Assembly: GCF_021390515.1 (NCBI RefSeq) | Contig: NZ_JAJUXI010000014.1 | Span: 1-64,000 of the forward strand | Direction of reading: 5' to 3' | From: Dyadobacter sp. CY326 | Lineage (GTDB): Bacteria; Bacteroidota; Bacteroidia; Cytophagales; Spirosomataceae | Length of the DNA stretch: 64,000 nt | Shown here: positions 9,541 to 18,298 of the stretch, in pieces | Layout of the letters: each line of letters begins with the position of its first letter | How positions within the stretch are numbered: position 1 is the first letter of the stretch | The notes under the pieces: model-generated | Told to the model about the DNA's origin: nothing | What the model saw: only the letters and a program-made list of their open reading frames with translations | The model's database searches: none | Position numbers and translations under genes: made by a program

Positions 9541-9548
9541 CAAAAGTA
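9541..9548 (-). promoter_or_regulatory. -7 element (TACTTTTG) for the glycosyltransferase gene
   Basis: An exact TAnnTTTG match on the minus strand, 34 bases upstream of the ATG at 9507. It overlaps the alternative TTG start, which therefore could not be in the transcript. Confidence 0.5.
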
Positions 9549-9607
9549 GTAATCAGAAGCCAAATAAGCGGCAGAATTATTGTTTGCCAAAAAACATTTC
9601 CCTGTCC

Positions 9608-9637
9608 TTGCAGCGTATTATTTTAATTGTACTTTTG
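9608..9637 (+). promoter_or_regulatory. Promoter of tRNA-Leu (TTG-N19-TACTTTTG)
   Basis: TTG at 9608-9610, a spacer of exactly 19 bases and TACTTTTG at 9630-9637 match the Bacteroidota housekeeping consensus completely. The tRNA begins 10 bases later. Confidence 0.8.
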
Positions 9638-9647
9638 CAAAATCCTC

Positions 9648-9729
9648 GGCCAGGTGGTGAAATTGGTAGACACGCTACTTTGAGGGGGTAGTGCCTTCGG
9701 GTATGGGAGTTCGACTCTCCTCCTGGTCA
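9648..9729 (+). tRNA. tRNA-Leu (anticodon GAG)
   Basis: The acceptor stem pairs GGCCAGG (9648-9654) with CCTGGTC (9722-9728), with discriminator A at 9729. The D arm (GTGAAATTGGTAGACAC), a class II variable arm (GTGCCTTCGGGTAT) and the T arm with GTTCGAC are present. The anticodon stem CTACT/GGTAG frames the loop TTGAGGG, giving anticodon GAG, which reads CUC/CUU. CCA is not encoded. Confidence 0.95.
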
Positions 9730-9731
9730 CA

Positions 9732-9762
9732 AACCTGCGCTGATTTTCAGTGCAGGTTTTTT
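9732..9762 (+). terminator. Terminator after tRNA-Leu
   Basis: An 11-bp stem with one G-T pair (AACCTGCGCTG with CAGTGCAGGTT) and a five-base loop, followed by six T within seven bases. Confidence 0.75.
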
Positions 9763-9882
9763 CTTGTTACGCCATGAGCGTTTGTTTACATGAGTTCTGT
9801 CACATCGAATTAAAAAATAACCCTATATTTAGCAATCTATTGAACGACCCCTGATTTTCTTAATCGTGTGAAGGACTACCGC

Positions 9883-10344
9883 ATGAAATCGATTGCTCTG
9901 CTTGGAGTTGGATTATTTTTTGCTTGCCAGCTTGTTTCGCAAGCGCAATGTTTGGAAAAAGTGAGCCGCTCCACCAATAAAAAGGAATATTATCAAATTG
10001 TTCAGCTCGTTGGCAAGAAGGAGTTTTTATCCCTTTCGCGCACTGGTGAGGAGAAGATCTTCACTTACCACAATGAGAATGTCGAGCTTATCTTCCACGT
10101 ACAAATGTTCACCGAGATCCGCTTTACGACCAAAAAAAGCGTCTTCTCGCTTTTTACGACCATGTCGGATCGCAACTTTTGGAACAGATCATTCATGCTC
10201 TCGTCACCGGTGACGCCGCAGGAGCTTGAAAATATGAAAGAGACGGTCAAAATCGAGGTGATTTTGCCGGAAGAAAGAAAGATTTACACGTTCGGAAACA
10301 AGGCCAACGTGCTCCTGAATAAAGCCCTAGCCTGTGTGCTTTGA
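9883..10344 (+). CDS. Hypothetical secreted protein
   Basis: The ATG at 9883 gives 153 residues beginning with a clear signal peptide (MKSIALLGVGLFFACQLVSQAQ), which is why I prefer it over the in-frame GTG at 9868. Signal peptidase I cleavage after SQA is likely. The mature part, about 130 residues, is charged and carries no motif I recognise. Two cysteines (CLEKV near the start, ACVL at the end) could form a disulfide. It is monocistronic, between the tRNA and a convergent kinase gene. Function unknown. Confidence 0.65.
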   Translation: MKSIALLGVGLFFACQLVSQAQCLEKVSRSTNKKEYYQIVQLVGKKEFLSLSRTGEEKIFTYHNENVELIFHVQMFTEIRFTTKKSVFSLFTTMSDRNFWNRSFMLSSPVTPQELENMKETVKIEVILPEERKIYTFGNKANVLLNKALACVL

Positions 10345-10350
10345 CGGAAA

Positions 10351-10965
10351 TCAAATATAAAAGAGCTCCTTATTAAGTTTAGAAACGATAAAGTTGAAAT
10401 CATCGGGATTGGAAGCAAAATCCATATGGTTCACGTCGATTTCAATGATCTTGCCATGATCGTAATTTTTGACAAAATCTTCGTAATAGCGGTTCAGACT
10501 TTCCAGATAATCGGTTGAAATCTCTGCTTCAAAATCCCTCCCCCGCTTTTTGATTTGGGAAACCAGTTTTGGGATGTCCGCTTTGAGGTAAAGCAGCAAA
10601 TCGGGCTGGGAAACCGTTCTGATAATGGACTCGAAAAGCAGAAGATAAGTCTGGTAATCACGCTCTGTCATCACCCCCGATTCGTGCAGGTTCCTCGCAA
10701 AAATAAATGCATCCTCATAAATCGTCCTGTCCTGAATGACGGTTGCGTAAGTCGTTTCCTTGATTTTCTGAACCTGCGCAAAGCGGTTATTCAGGAAAAA
10801 AATTTGCAGATTGAATGCCCAGCGATCCATATCCTGGTAAAAATCAGCCAGGTAAGGATTCCCTTCAACGGCTTCGTACATGACGTCCCATTTGAAATAT
10901 TCGCCCAGCATTTGGGTCAGTGTGGTTTTTCCGGCGCCGATGTTTCCAATGATCGCAATGTGCAT
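10351..10965 (-). CDS. Deoxynucleoside kinase
   Basis: The protein has 204 residues. The P-loop GNIGAGKT lies at residues 7-14; YEAVEGNPY supplies the substrate-site glutamate; QDRTIYED carries the DR motif that contacts the deoxynucleoside and its 5'-OH; and the LID-like IKKRGRDFE supplies arginines for the phosphate. This is the dNK family (deoxyadenosine/deoxyguanosine kinase type), which phosphorylates salvaged deoxynucleosides in the cytoplasm. It ends six bases from the convergent upstream gene and is transcribed alone. Substrate preference cannot be read from sequence. Confidence 0.88.
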   Translation of the reverse strand: MHIAIIGNIGAGKTTLTQMLGEYFKWDVMYEAVEGNPYLADFYQDMDRWAFNLQIFFLNNRFAQVQKIKETTYATVIQDRTIYEDAFIFARNLHESGVMTERDYQTYLLLFESIIRTVSQPDLLLYLKADIPKLVSQIKKRGRDFEAEISTDYLESLNRYYEDFVKNYDHGKIIEIDVNHMDFASNPDDFNFIVSKLNKELFYI

Positions 10966-11059
10966 AATTTAAAAATCAAGTTTAGGATTGGGATGCTGGC
11001 CGTAAAAATATAGAAAAAGACCCAATGGTTGCGGAGATGAAAAGTGCATTTTTTTGGTT

Positions 11060-11089
11060 TTAGATAAAGTATCGTTCTTTGTATATTTG
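11060..11089 (+). promoter_or_regulatory. Promoter of trhO (TTA-N19-TATATTTG)
   Basis: TATATTTG at 11082-11089 matches TAnnTTTG. TTA, one mismatch from TTG, stands 19 bases upstream. The start codon is 72 bases downstream of the -7 box. Confidence 0.5.
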
Positions 11090-11160
11090 CACCTGATTTG
11101 GAGGAAAGCGCTGCGTAAAATAAATTCTTTTCTCCCCCGAATGCATTAAATTTTGCCGAA

Positions 11161-12147
11161 ATGAAGCCCTTCAAGGTTATTTTATATTATTACTATGCCC
11201 CTATTGCCGACACGGAAACTTACCGTGACGAGCATCATTTGTTTTGTGTCCAGCACAATTTGCTTGGACGCATCATCATTGCGCCGGAAGGTTTGAATGG
11301 GACCGTTTCGGGAACGCCGGAAGATTGCGAGGCTTACATGAACTATGTGCGCTCAGATCCCCGATTTAAAGATGTGCACTTTAAGGTTGAAGAGCATGAC
11401 AAAGTCGCTTTCCAGAAATTACACGTTCGGGTAAAGGATGAGATCGTTAATTCCGACCTCGGCGTAGACCCGCTCGTGCGCACAGGAAAACATTTGGAAC
11501 CAGCTGAATTCAAGCAAATTATCAATGATCCGGATGTTGTCCTGGTCGATATGCGCTCAGATTATGAGCATGAGCTGGGCAAATTTAAGGGTGCGATTAC
11601 ATTTGATATGCACAACCTGCGCGAGCTGCCGGAGCACATTCACGAGATAGAGCATTTGAAGAAAAAGAAGATCGTAACGTATTGCACCGGTGGCATTAAG
11701 TGCGAAAAAGCGAGCGCATATTTACTGGAACAAGGTTTTGAGGACGTTTACCAATTGCATGGCGGCATCATTCGTTACGGTTTGGAAGAAGGCGGAGAAA
11801 ATTTTGATGGTAAATGTTACGTTTTCGACAACCGCATTGCTGTGGAAGTCAATAAAGTGAATCCGACCGTTATTTCGAGATGCTTCATTTGTAACGAACC
11901 TTGTGACCGCATGATCAACTGCGCCAATGCAGAATGCAACACGCATGTTCCTGTTTGTCATCAATGCGGCGAAGAAATGGAAGGCGCTTGCTCACCCGAA
12001 TGCAAAGCGCATCCGAATAAGCGCACGTATGATGGAACGGGTTATTATGTGAGCAACAGCAACCATTACCATCCGTTGCAAGGACTGAAAAGCCAGAAGA
12101 AAAATCTTAAAAAGATGAAATTGGCGCAAAGAACTGAGCAGGTTTGA
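11161..12147 (+). CDS. trhO: tRNA uridine(34) hydroxylase, rhodanese-type
   Basis: The 328-residue protein has the three-part plan of the TrhO (YceA) family: an N-terminal acylphosphatase-like domain (about 1-95, with APEGLNGTVSG), a rhodanese domain (about 110-215) with active loop C175-TGGIK-C181, and a C-terminal cysteine-rich segment (CFICNEPCDRM, CHQCGEEMEGACSPEC). TrhO makes 5-hydroxyuridine at tRNA position 34 using oxygen, supporting wobble decoding. It has its own promoter and is convergent with the following acetyltransferase, four bases apart. Confidence 0.93.
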   Translation: MKPFKVILYYYYAPIADTETYRDEHHLFCVQHNLLGRIIIAPEGLNGTVSGTPEDCEAYMNYVRSDPRFKDVHFKVEEHDKVAFQKLHVRVKDEIVNSDLGVDPLVRTGKHLEPAEFKQIINDPDVVLVDMRSDYEHELGKFKGAITFDMHNLRELPEHIHEIEHLKKKKIVTYCTGGIKCEKASAYLLEQGFEDVYQLHGGIIRYGLEEGGENFDGKCYVFDNRIAVEVNKVNPTVISRCFICNEPCDRMINCANAECNTHVPVCHQCGEEMEGACSPECKAHPNKRTYDGTGYYVSNSNHYHPLQGLKSQKKNLKKMKLAQRTEQV

Positions 12148-12150
12148 TCA

Positions 12151-12648
12151 TCAGCTCAGTTCTTTTTCCAGAATATAATCATTCATCCAGTAAGGGCCAA
12201 TAGGAATGTCTTTCTCACCGATGGTCACGAATCCCATTTTTTCGTAAAATCCTTTGGCCTTATTGTAGCGGTTGACGTTCAACAGCAGCTTTTTCCCGCC
12301 CGTTTCTTTGACGTAATCTTCCGTTGCTGCAAGCAGGAATTTGCCTGCACCCGTTCCCTGCGTTGACGGAAGTACGTAGATTTTATGTAACTTAAAGGTT
12401 TCCGGTTCGTCCGCTGAAACGGATGAAAAACCTTCCGGAATGCCATCATTCAACAAAATCAGAAAGTGATGCTGCTCCTCGGTGAACTGCTTTTTCAGGG
12501 AATCGGCAGAATATATTTTTTCAAACATAAAATCAATCTGCTCTTTTGTAAGTATTTCTCTGTAAGTCGGTTCCCAGGTTTGTTCCTGGATTTTAATGAT
12601 CAGCGGAATGTCTTCAACTGTGGCATGCTTAATTGAAAATGCTGGCAT
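12151..12648 (-). CDS. GNAT family N-acetyltransferase
   Basis: This 165-residue protein has the GNAT core: LHKIYVLPSTQGTGAGKFLL carries the V-x-P-x-x-Q-G-x-G-x-G/K acetyl-CoA pyrophosphate loop, and NRYNKAKGFYEKMGF is the typical motif B ending. It transfers an acyl group from acetyl-CoA to an amine of unknown substrate in the cytoplasm. It lies alone between trhO and surE, transcribed against the former. Confidence 0.88.
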   Translation of the reverse strand: MPAFSIKHATVEDIPLIIKIQEQTWEPTYREILTKEQIDFMFEKIYSADSLKKQFTEEQHHFLILLNDGIPEGFSSVSADEPETFKLHKIYVLPSTQGTGAGKFLLAATEDYVKETGGKKLLLNVNRYNKAKGFYEKMGFVTIGEKDIPIGPYWMNDYILEKELS

Positions 12649-12771
12649 ATTGCTTAATTTTGGCCTTTAATGTCCGCAAATAAATCTTTTTTCAACCTAA
12701 AAACCACATTACTTCATCACCCTAGGTCTCCCAATAATGATCCGATGACGAAGGCTGACAAGTAGAAATAT

Positions 12772-13539
12772 ATGAAACCGCTTATTTTAGTTACAAATGA
12801 TGACGGAATTACGTCCAAAGGAATCCGGACGTTAGTGGAAGTGATGCAGACCATTGGGGAAGTGATTGTTGTTGCGCCGAATAGTCCGCAATCGGGCATG
12901 GGACATGCAATCACCATTGGAGAACCATTAAGGCTTTATTCGACGCATATTTTTAAGGAAGTTGTGGAATATGAATGCTCCGGAACACCAGCGGATTGTG
13001 TAAAACTGGCAAAAAACTATGTGTTGCAGGACCGCAAACCCGACCTGGTCGTAAGCGGAATCAATCACGGCAGCAACAGTTCTATAAGCGTGCTTTACTC
13101 CGGAACCATGTCAGCGGCAATTGAAGCAGCCATTGAGGGGATTCCGGCGATCGGTTTTTCACTGACAGATTATCGCGAAGATGCAGATTTCGATCATGCA
13201 GTTCCATTTGTAAAATCCATCACGGAAGAGGCATTGAAAAACGGCATTCCGAACGGCATTGCACTGAATGTGAACATTCCCGGGAAGTCTGATTTGCCGA
13301 TTAAGGGAGTTAAAGTTTGCCGGCAAGCACATGCCAAATGGCAGGAAAAATTTGATTACCGCGTTGATCCCACGGGCCGCGGTTATCTTTGGATGGCAGG
13401 TGATTTTGTTAATTTTGATACTGAAAAAGAGGATACCGATGTCTGGGCGCTGGATAACAATTATATTTCTGTTGTCCCGTGTCAATATGATCTGACAGCG
13501 TATGAGGCCGTAAAGCAGCTTTCGACCTGGGATTTATAA
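12772..13539 (+). CDS. surE: 5'/3'-nucleotidase SurE
   Basis: The 255-residue protein opens with LILVTNDDGI, whose Asp pair at residues 10-11 binds the divalent metal. APNSPQSGMGHAIT supplies the conserved Ser, VVSGINHGSNSS supplies the metal-binding Asn, and YSGTMSAAIEA is the phosphate loop. SurE hydrolyses nucleoside monophosphates and short polyphosphate in the cytoplasm, often linked to stationary-phase survival. The GH3-like gene begins 15 bases after its stop, so the two are probably co-transcribed. Confidence 0.95.
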   Translation: MKPLILVTNDDGITSKGIRTLVEVMQTIGEVIVVAPNSPQSGMGHAITIGEPLRLYSTHIFKEVVEYECSGTPADCVKLAKNYVLQDRKPDLVVSGINHGSNSSISVLYSGTMSAAIEAAIEGIPAIGFSLTDYREDADFDHAVPFVKSITEEALKNGIPNGIALNVNIPGKSDLPIKGVKVCRQAHAKWQEKFDYRVDPTGRGYLWMAGDFVNFDTEKEDTDVWALDNNYISVVPCQYDLTAYEAVKQLSTWDL

Positions 13540-13554
13540 TTTTAAAATTCAGCT

Positions 13555-15138
13555 ATGGCATTAGTAGGAAGTTTGTTAAAAAAGGGAATTCATATCAGCA
13601 ACATTGTTGCTAACCGCAGAAAAGCAAGCCTTCACATTCAGCAAAAAAAGACTTTGGCGAAGCTTCTGGCCAAAGCCCGCTACACGGAATTTGGAGAGAA
13701 ATATAATTTTGATGAGTTGCTTTCTTCCATTCTTTTTGGTGAAAAAGGCGCTTTCTACGAGCTTTATAAGAAGACAGTTCCGGTTTACGATTACAATAAA
13801 ATATTCAATGAATGGTGGCACCGTTCGCTTGAAGGCGAAAAGGACATTTGCTGGCCGGGACAAATCAAATATTATGCGCTGAGCTCAGGGACTTCCGAGG
13901 CAGCGACCAAGCATATTCCGGTAACAAAAGCAATGTCCCGGGCCATTCAAAAAACGAGCATTCGTCAAATCCTGTCGCTCGGCCATTACAAAGATTTACC
14001 AAACGACTTGTATGAAAAAGGCTTCCTGATGCTTGGAGGCAGCACAAACCTCAACAATCACGACAAACATTTTGAAGGCGACCTGAGCGGCATTACAGCA
14101 AAACAGATTCCTTACTGGTTTCGTCCCTATTATAAACCGGGTGAGAAAATCGCAGCGCAAAAAGACTGGGGACTGAAACTTGAAGAGATCACAAAGCAAG
14201 CGCATGAATGGGACATTGGATTTATCGTCGGCGTTCCCGCCTGGATCCAGCTTTTGATGGAAAAGATCATTGCGCATTACAATGTCAGCACCATTCACGA
14301 CATCTGGCCAAATTTGCAGGTTTTTGCCCACGGCGGCGTCTCCTTTGAGCCTTACAGAAAGGGATTTGAAAAGTTGCTTGCTCGGCCTCTGATCTACATC
14401 AATACATATCTTGCTTCTGAGGGATTTATCGCATATCAAACGCGTCCTGGCGCGCAGGGGATGGAACTGGTGAGCGACAATGGCATTTTCTTTGAATTTA
14501 TTCCTTTTAATGAGGAAAATTTTGATTCGGAAGGCACATTGCAAGCCAATCCGGAAACGCTGATGGTCGATCAGGTGGAGGAAGGGAAGGAATATGCTTT
14601 GCTGCTGTCAACCTGTGCAGGAGCATGGCGTTACTTGATCGGCGACACCGTCAAATTCATTGATAAAGCCAAAGGCGAAATTGCTATTACAGGCCGCACG
14701 AAGCATTATTTGAGCCTTTGCGGAGAGCATCTTTCGGTGGATAATATGAATAAAGCCATCGATATTGTTTCCGATGAAATGGGGCTGACGATCAAGGAAT
14801 TCACCGTTTGCGGCGTAGAATATGGCTCCATGTTTGCGCATCATTGGTATATCGGCGTCGATGAACAGAATGTGGATGAAGCCAAGCTGAAATTAGAACT
14901 GGACGCGAAACTAGCTGAGCTGAACGATGATTACGCAGTCGAGCGTCGACACGCCTTGAAAGAAATTATTGTGACCGTTTTGCCAAATAAAGCATTTTAC
15001 GGCTGGATGCAGTCAAAAGGAAAAATGGGCGGTCAGCACAAATTCCCACGCGTTTTCAAGAACTTCCTGATTGACGACTGGACGGGCTTTTTGGAAAAAA
15101 ATGGTTACGTAAAAGCTGCGCCCCCGGTCAGCGAATGA
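13555..15138 (+). CDS. GH3-family acyl-acid amido synthetase-like protein
   Basis: The 527 residues match the GH3 family of the ANL adenylate-forming superfamily. Motif ALSSGTSEAATKHIPVT (about 104-120) is the SSGTS phosphate-binding motif; YLASEGFIAYQ corresponds to motif 2; GDTVKFID is motif 3; the C-terminal domain follows TGRTKHYLSLCGEHLS. Plant members join amino acids to jasmonate, auxin or benzoates through an acyl-adenylate. The role of bacterial members is largely undefined. It is paired with surE and overlaps the convergent LysE-family gene by 11 bases. Confidence 0.9.
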   Translation: MALVGSLLKKGIHISNIVANRRKASLHIQQKKTLAKLLAKARYTEFGEKYNFDELLSSILFGEKGAFYELYKKTVPVYDYNKIFNEWWHRSLEGEKDICWPGQIKYYALSSGTSEAATKHIPVTKAMSRAIQKTSIRQILSLGHYKDLPNDLYEKGFLMLGGSTNLNNHDKHFEGDLSGITAKQIPYWFRPYYKPGEKIAAQKDWGLKLEEITKQAHEWDIGFIVGVPAWIQLLMEKIIAHYNVSTIHDIWPNLQVFAHGGVSFEPYRKGFEKLLARPLIYINTYLASEGFIAYQTRPGAQGMELVSDNGIFFEFIPFNEENFDSEGTLQANPETLMVDQVEEGKEYALLLSTCAGAWRYLIGDTVKFIDKAKGEIAITGRTKHYLSLCGEHLSVDNMNKAIDIVSDEMGLTIKEFTVCGVEYGSMFAHHWYIGVDEQNVDEAKLKLELDAKLAELNDDYAVERRHALKEIIVTVLPNKAFYGWMQSKGKMGGQHKFPRVFKNFLIDDWTGFLEKNGYVKAAPPVSE

Positions 15139-15742
15139 AATTGACATAAGCAATCTGACAGGCGATCAGGATGAAAACGACGCCTGTCACTTTGTTAAAT
15201 ATCGTGACCACTTTTGGCGTAAAAACGCGTTTGAGCCTGTGCGCAAACACTGCAATGCCACATTCAACCAGAAAAACTGCAATCACACTCGCGCCAAAGA
15301 AGACCAGCACCTGATTATTATTGTAATGCAAATTCGTTCTGATATAGGACGCAATGGTCACCCAGCTTATGAAATTGACAGGGTTAAGGCCATTGAGTAG
15401 AAAACCGGTTGTGAAATAATATAGCAGGTTGCCAAGGCTTGTTTTTGGATAAGCAATTTTCGGTTGGCCTTTGATAATGTTGGTAAGCCCCAGCGCAATC
15501 AGAAAAAAGACGCCAGCACCAGCCATCCATTTTTTGAAATCGGGAATGTCGGGCAGCAACGCTGTTCCGTAAATAGCGAAAAAGACGAAAACGATATCAC
15601 ATACGAAAACGCCAAAAGCGATCTTAACACCCGTTCTATAACCATTGTCGACGCTGTTTTGGAACAATGAAAAAAACACGGTTCCGAATGTGAGGCACAG
15701 GGCAATTCCGGTAAGCAAGCCATAAAAAAGCGATTCAAGCAT
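15128..15742 (-). CDS. LysE family amino-acid/metabolite exporter
   Basis: The 204-residue protein has about six membrane helices. The N-terminal GLLTGIALCLTFGTVFFSLF is the usual LysE/RhtB opening, and FLLNGLNPVNFISW is the conserved LNPxxxxFW-like motif in helix 4. Members export amino acids or related small molecules across the inner membrane. It starts one base after the stop of the upstream Nudix gene on the same strand, so the two form an operon. Substrate not predictable. Confidence 0.82.
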   Translation of the reverse strand: MLESLFYGLLTGIALCLTFGTVFFSLFQNSVDNGYRTGVKIAFGVFVCDIVFVFFAIYGTALLPDIPDFKKWMAGAGVFFLIALGLTNIIKGQPKIAYPKTSLGNLLYYFTTGFLLNGLNPVNFISWVTIASYIRTNLHYNNNQVLVFFGASVIAVFLVECGIAVFAHRLKRVFTPKVVTIFNKVTGVVFILIACQIAYVNFIR

Positions 15743-15743
15743 A

Positions 15744-16298
15744 TCAGATTCCCTTCAATCTGGCGGTCATTAAAATCGCGCATACAGACAGCGAATCTGT
15801 AATTTCGGAACGCATAACCATGTTAACTGCTTCCTGCAACGAAACTTTACGCACTTGCAGATCTTCCGTATCTTCTGGCTCAGCATTTTGTTGTGTGAGT
15901 TCTTCGGCTATAAATAAAAAACCTTCTTCATTCGTTGCAGAATTGGAAGTGTGAATGCGGGCAAGTTTAGTCCATTTATTGGCGATAAGGCCGGTTTCTT
16001 CCTTTAATTCGCGTTTGGCAGCATCGAGCGGATCGGCATCCAACGCGCCACCGCCTTCCGGAATTTCCCAGGAATATTCATCAATGGCATAACGATATTG
16101 ACCGACCAGATAAATGTTTCCGTCTGCATCCAAAGGCACGATGCCAATGGCCTGATTTTTGAATTTCACCAAGCCATAAATGCCCTTATTTCCTGACGGA
16201 TTGATCACATCGCGGTGACTCACTTCCACCCATGCATTTTCGTAAACAGTTTCGGCTGAAAGCGTTTTCCAATTATTTTCTGTGGTTATAACCCGCAT
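15744..16298 (-). CDS. Nudix hydrolase (ADP-sugar pyrophosphatase-like)
   Basis: The 184-residue protein has a Nudix box in GGALDADPLDAAKRELKEET, with the catalytic REL-x-EE-x-G core intact. The first glutamate of the strict GX5E pattern is replaced by alanine, a variation I believe occurs in this subfamily but could not check. YLVGQYRYAIDEYSWEIPEGG before the box resembles ADP-ribose pyrophosphatases. Its gene abuts lysE downstream and is divergent from the CDF transporter. Confidence 0.85.
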   Translation of the reverse strand: MRVITTENNWKTLSAETVYENAWVEVSHRDVINPSGNKGIYGLVKFKNQAIGIVPLDADGNIYLVGQYRYAIDEYSWEIPEGGGALDADPLDAAKRELKEETGLIANKWTKLARIHTSNSATNEEGFLFIAEELTQQNAEPEDTEDLQVRKVSLQEAVNMVMRSEITDSLSVCAILMTARLKGI

Positions 16299-16336
16299 TT
16301 TCTTAGTATTTTTGACTCTTGAATTTCAAATCTCCA

Positions 16337-17347
16337 ATGCAAATAAACCAAAATAAGCTTAAACAACGACTCATACTGCTGTCTTTTGTGGCCAGCATCC
16401 TGCTGACGGGGTTGAAGTTTTTCGCTTATTATCTCACCTCATCCAATGCAATCCTGAGCGACGCGCTTGAATCCATTATCAATGTCATAGCGAGCGGTTT
16501 TGCGTTTTACAGCATCTATCTTTCCGCCCAGCCCAAGGACCGGAACCATCCTTACGGGCATGGCAAAATCGAGTTTTTCTCCGCAGGCTTCGAAGGCGCA
16601 TTGATCATGATCGCTTCGCTTTTTATCATCATTGAGGCCGTCAACCGGATCATGGAGCCCACGCCGATTCAAAATCTTTTAGAAGGTTCCGGTTTTATTG
16701 CATTCACCATTTTCGTAAACACGGCCATTGGTTATAAACTGCTGGTTGAAGGCAAAAAAGCCAATTCCCTGGCGCTTGTGGCCGATGGCAGGCACTTGAT
16801 GACGGACAGCATCAGCAGTCTTGTGCTCATTTTCAGCGTCGGCCTTATTCTGCTCACAGGTTACGTTTGGATTGACAGCGTTGCATCTTTGCTTTTCGGT
16901 ATATTCCTCGCTTACAATGGTTTCCTGCTTGTAAGGAAGTCCGTTGCAGGATTAATGGACGCGGTCGACGATGCAGTGCTGGACAAAGTGGTGCAGACAT
17001 TGAAGCAAAACAAAAAGGATGATTGGATTGATGTTCATAATCTCCGCGTGCAGCAATACGGCTCTGATTTGCACATTGACTGCCACTTGACGCTGCCTTA
17101 CTATTGGGAATTGCAAAAAGTGCACGAGACAATTCACAATTTTGAAAATATCCTTAAAGAAAGCCATACGGGCGAAACGGAAATATTCGTTCATGCTGAC
17201 CCGTGCCTTTATCAATGTTGCTATTTTTGTCGGATTGCGGATTGTCCCGTTCGCCAGCATGCATTCATCAAGGATATTGAATGGGATGCGACAAGTTTGG
17301 TGAAAAATGAGAAACTTTACAACGAAGCACGAATTCACATTCCTTAA
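16337..17347 (+). CDS. CDF family cation efflux transporter with cysteine-rich C-terminus
   Basis: The ATG at 16337 gives 336 residues (MQINQNKLKQRL); an upstream TTG at 16319 is less likely. Six membrane helices are predicted over about residues 12-205, with HPYGHGKIEF after helix 2 and HLMTD in helix 5 supplying the usual H-x3-D metal site. The helix 2 site reads SDALESIIN, so the canonical H-x3-D is E-x3-N there. After the cytoplasmic beta-alpha-beta domain (about 215-290, ending ETEIFVHADPC) comes a cluster of six cysteines (CLYQCCYFCRIADC) that could bind metal. It exports a divalent cation; which one is unclear. Confidence 0.85.
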   Translation: MQINQNKLKQRLILLSFVASILLTGLKFFAYYLTSSNAILSDALESIINVIASGFAFYSIYLSAQPKDRNHPYGHGKIEFFSAGFEGALIMIASLFIIIEAVNRIMEPTPIQNLLEGSGFIAFTIFVNTAIGYKLLVEGKKANSLALVADGRHLMTDSISSLVLIFSVGLILLTGYVWIDSVASLLFGIFLAYNGFLLVRKSVAGLMDAVDDAVLDKVVQTLKQNKKDDWIDVHNLRVQQYGSDLHIDCHLTLPYYWELQKVHETIHNFENILKESHTGETEIFVHADPCLYQCCYFCRIADCPVRQHAFIKDIEWDATSLVKNEKLYNEARIHIP

Positions 17348-17374
17348 TAAACATATATCTAAATTCTAACCACA

Positions 17375-18298
17375 ATGTACTTTTCTCGTCGCGATTTCCT
17401 CAAAAAAGCTGGCGCAACTGCATTTGCTGCAACTGCTTTTTCTGATCTCTTAATGGCAGAACCCGCCAAAAAACTTTGGTTTGACATTTCCCTGGCAGAA
17501 TGGTCGCTGCACAAAGCACTTTTCAAAAAAGAACTGACCAACCTGGACTTCCCTGCATTGGCCAAAAATGAATTCGGCATCTCTATTGTTGAATATGTAA
17601 ATCAATTTTTCAAAGACAAAGCTGAGGACAAAACGTATCTCAATGATTTGATCAAAAGACAAAAGGACAATGGCGTTACCGCGCACCTGATCATGATCGA
17701 CGGTGAAGGCGGACTAGGAGAATTGGACGCAGCAGTGCGTAACAAAGCCGTTGAAAACCACTACAAATGGGTTGAAGCGGCAAAATATTTGGGTTGCAAA
17801 ACCATTCGGGTTAATGCATTCGGCAAAGGAAGTTTTGAAGAAATCGCAAAATCTGCGGTTGAAGGATTAGGGAAATTGGGAGAATTCGCTGCGAAAACCG
17901 GCATTAATGTCATCGTAGAAAACCACGGCGGATCATCCTCCAATGGCCAATGGTTGTCAGGCGTCATGAAGCAGGTTAACCTGAAAAATGTAGGAACACT
18001 TCCAGACTTCGGCAACTTCTGCATCACCAGAAAAGACGGCGGCTGCGCAGAATCTTACGACAGATATCAGGGAACAAAAGAATTGATGCCTTTCGCAAAA
18101 GGCGTAAGTGCGAAAACTTATGACTTCGATGAAAAAGGAAACTGCATTGAAACGGATTACACAAAAATCCTAAAAATTGTAAAAGACGCAGGCTTCAAAG
18201 GCATTGCCGGAATCGAATACGAAGGAAGCAAATTGTCTGAATTCGAAGGCATTAAGGCAACAAAAGCGTTGTTAGAGCGCTTGGGGCCAACGGTTTGA
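17375..18298 (+). CDS. Tat-exported sugar phosphate isomerase/epimerase-like TIM-barrel protein
   Basis: The 307-residue protein starts with a twin-arginine leader (SRRDFLKKAGATAFAATAF). The rest is a xylose-isomerase-like TIM barrel, with NAFGKGSFEEIAK, the INVIVENHGG strand and GTLPDFGNF contributing the usual metal-binding Glu, His and Asp, and GIEYEG near the end. Such periplasmic AP-endonuclease-2-like proteins are common in Bacteroidota and often act on carbohydrate derivatives. It is monocistronic, bounded downstream by a long hairpin. Substrate unknown. Confidence 0.83.
   Translation: MYFSRRDFLKKAGATAFAATAFSDLLMAEPAKKLWFDISLAEWSLHKALFKKELTNLDFPALAKNEFGISIVEYVNQFFKDKAEDKTYLNDLIKRQKDNGVTAHLIMIDGEGGLGELDAAVRNKAVENHYKWVEAAKYLGCKTIRVNAFGKGSFEEIAKSAVEGLGKLGEFAAKTGINVIVENHGGSSSNGQWLSGVMKQVNLKNVGTLPDFGNFCITRKDGGCAESYDRYQGTKELMPFAKGVSAKTYDFDEKGNCIETDYTKILKIVKDAGFKGIAGIEYEGSKLSEFEGIKATKALLERLGPTV

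Noticed and set aside
9648..9762. tRNA 3' end as an integration site
   Set aside because: No integrase gene, no direct repeat of the tRNA end and no foreign-looking DNA downstream.
16000..16080. Broken Nudix box suggesting an inactive enzyme
   Set aside because: Only the first Glu of the pattern differs; the catalytic REL-x-EE-x-G core is intact and this variant probably occurs in active relatives.
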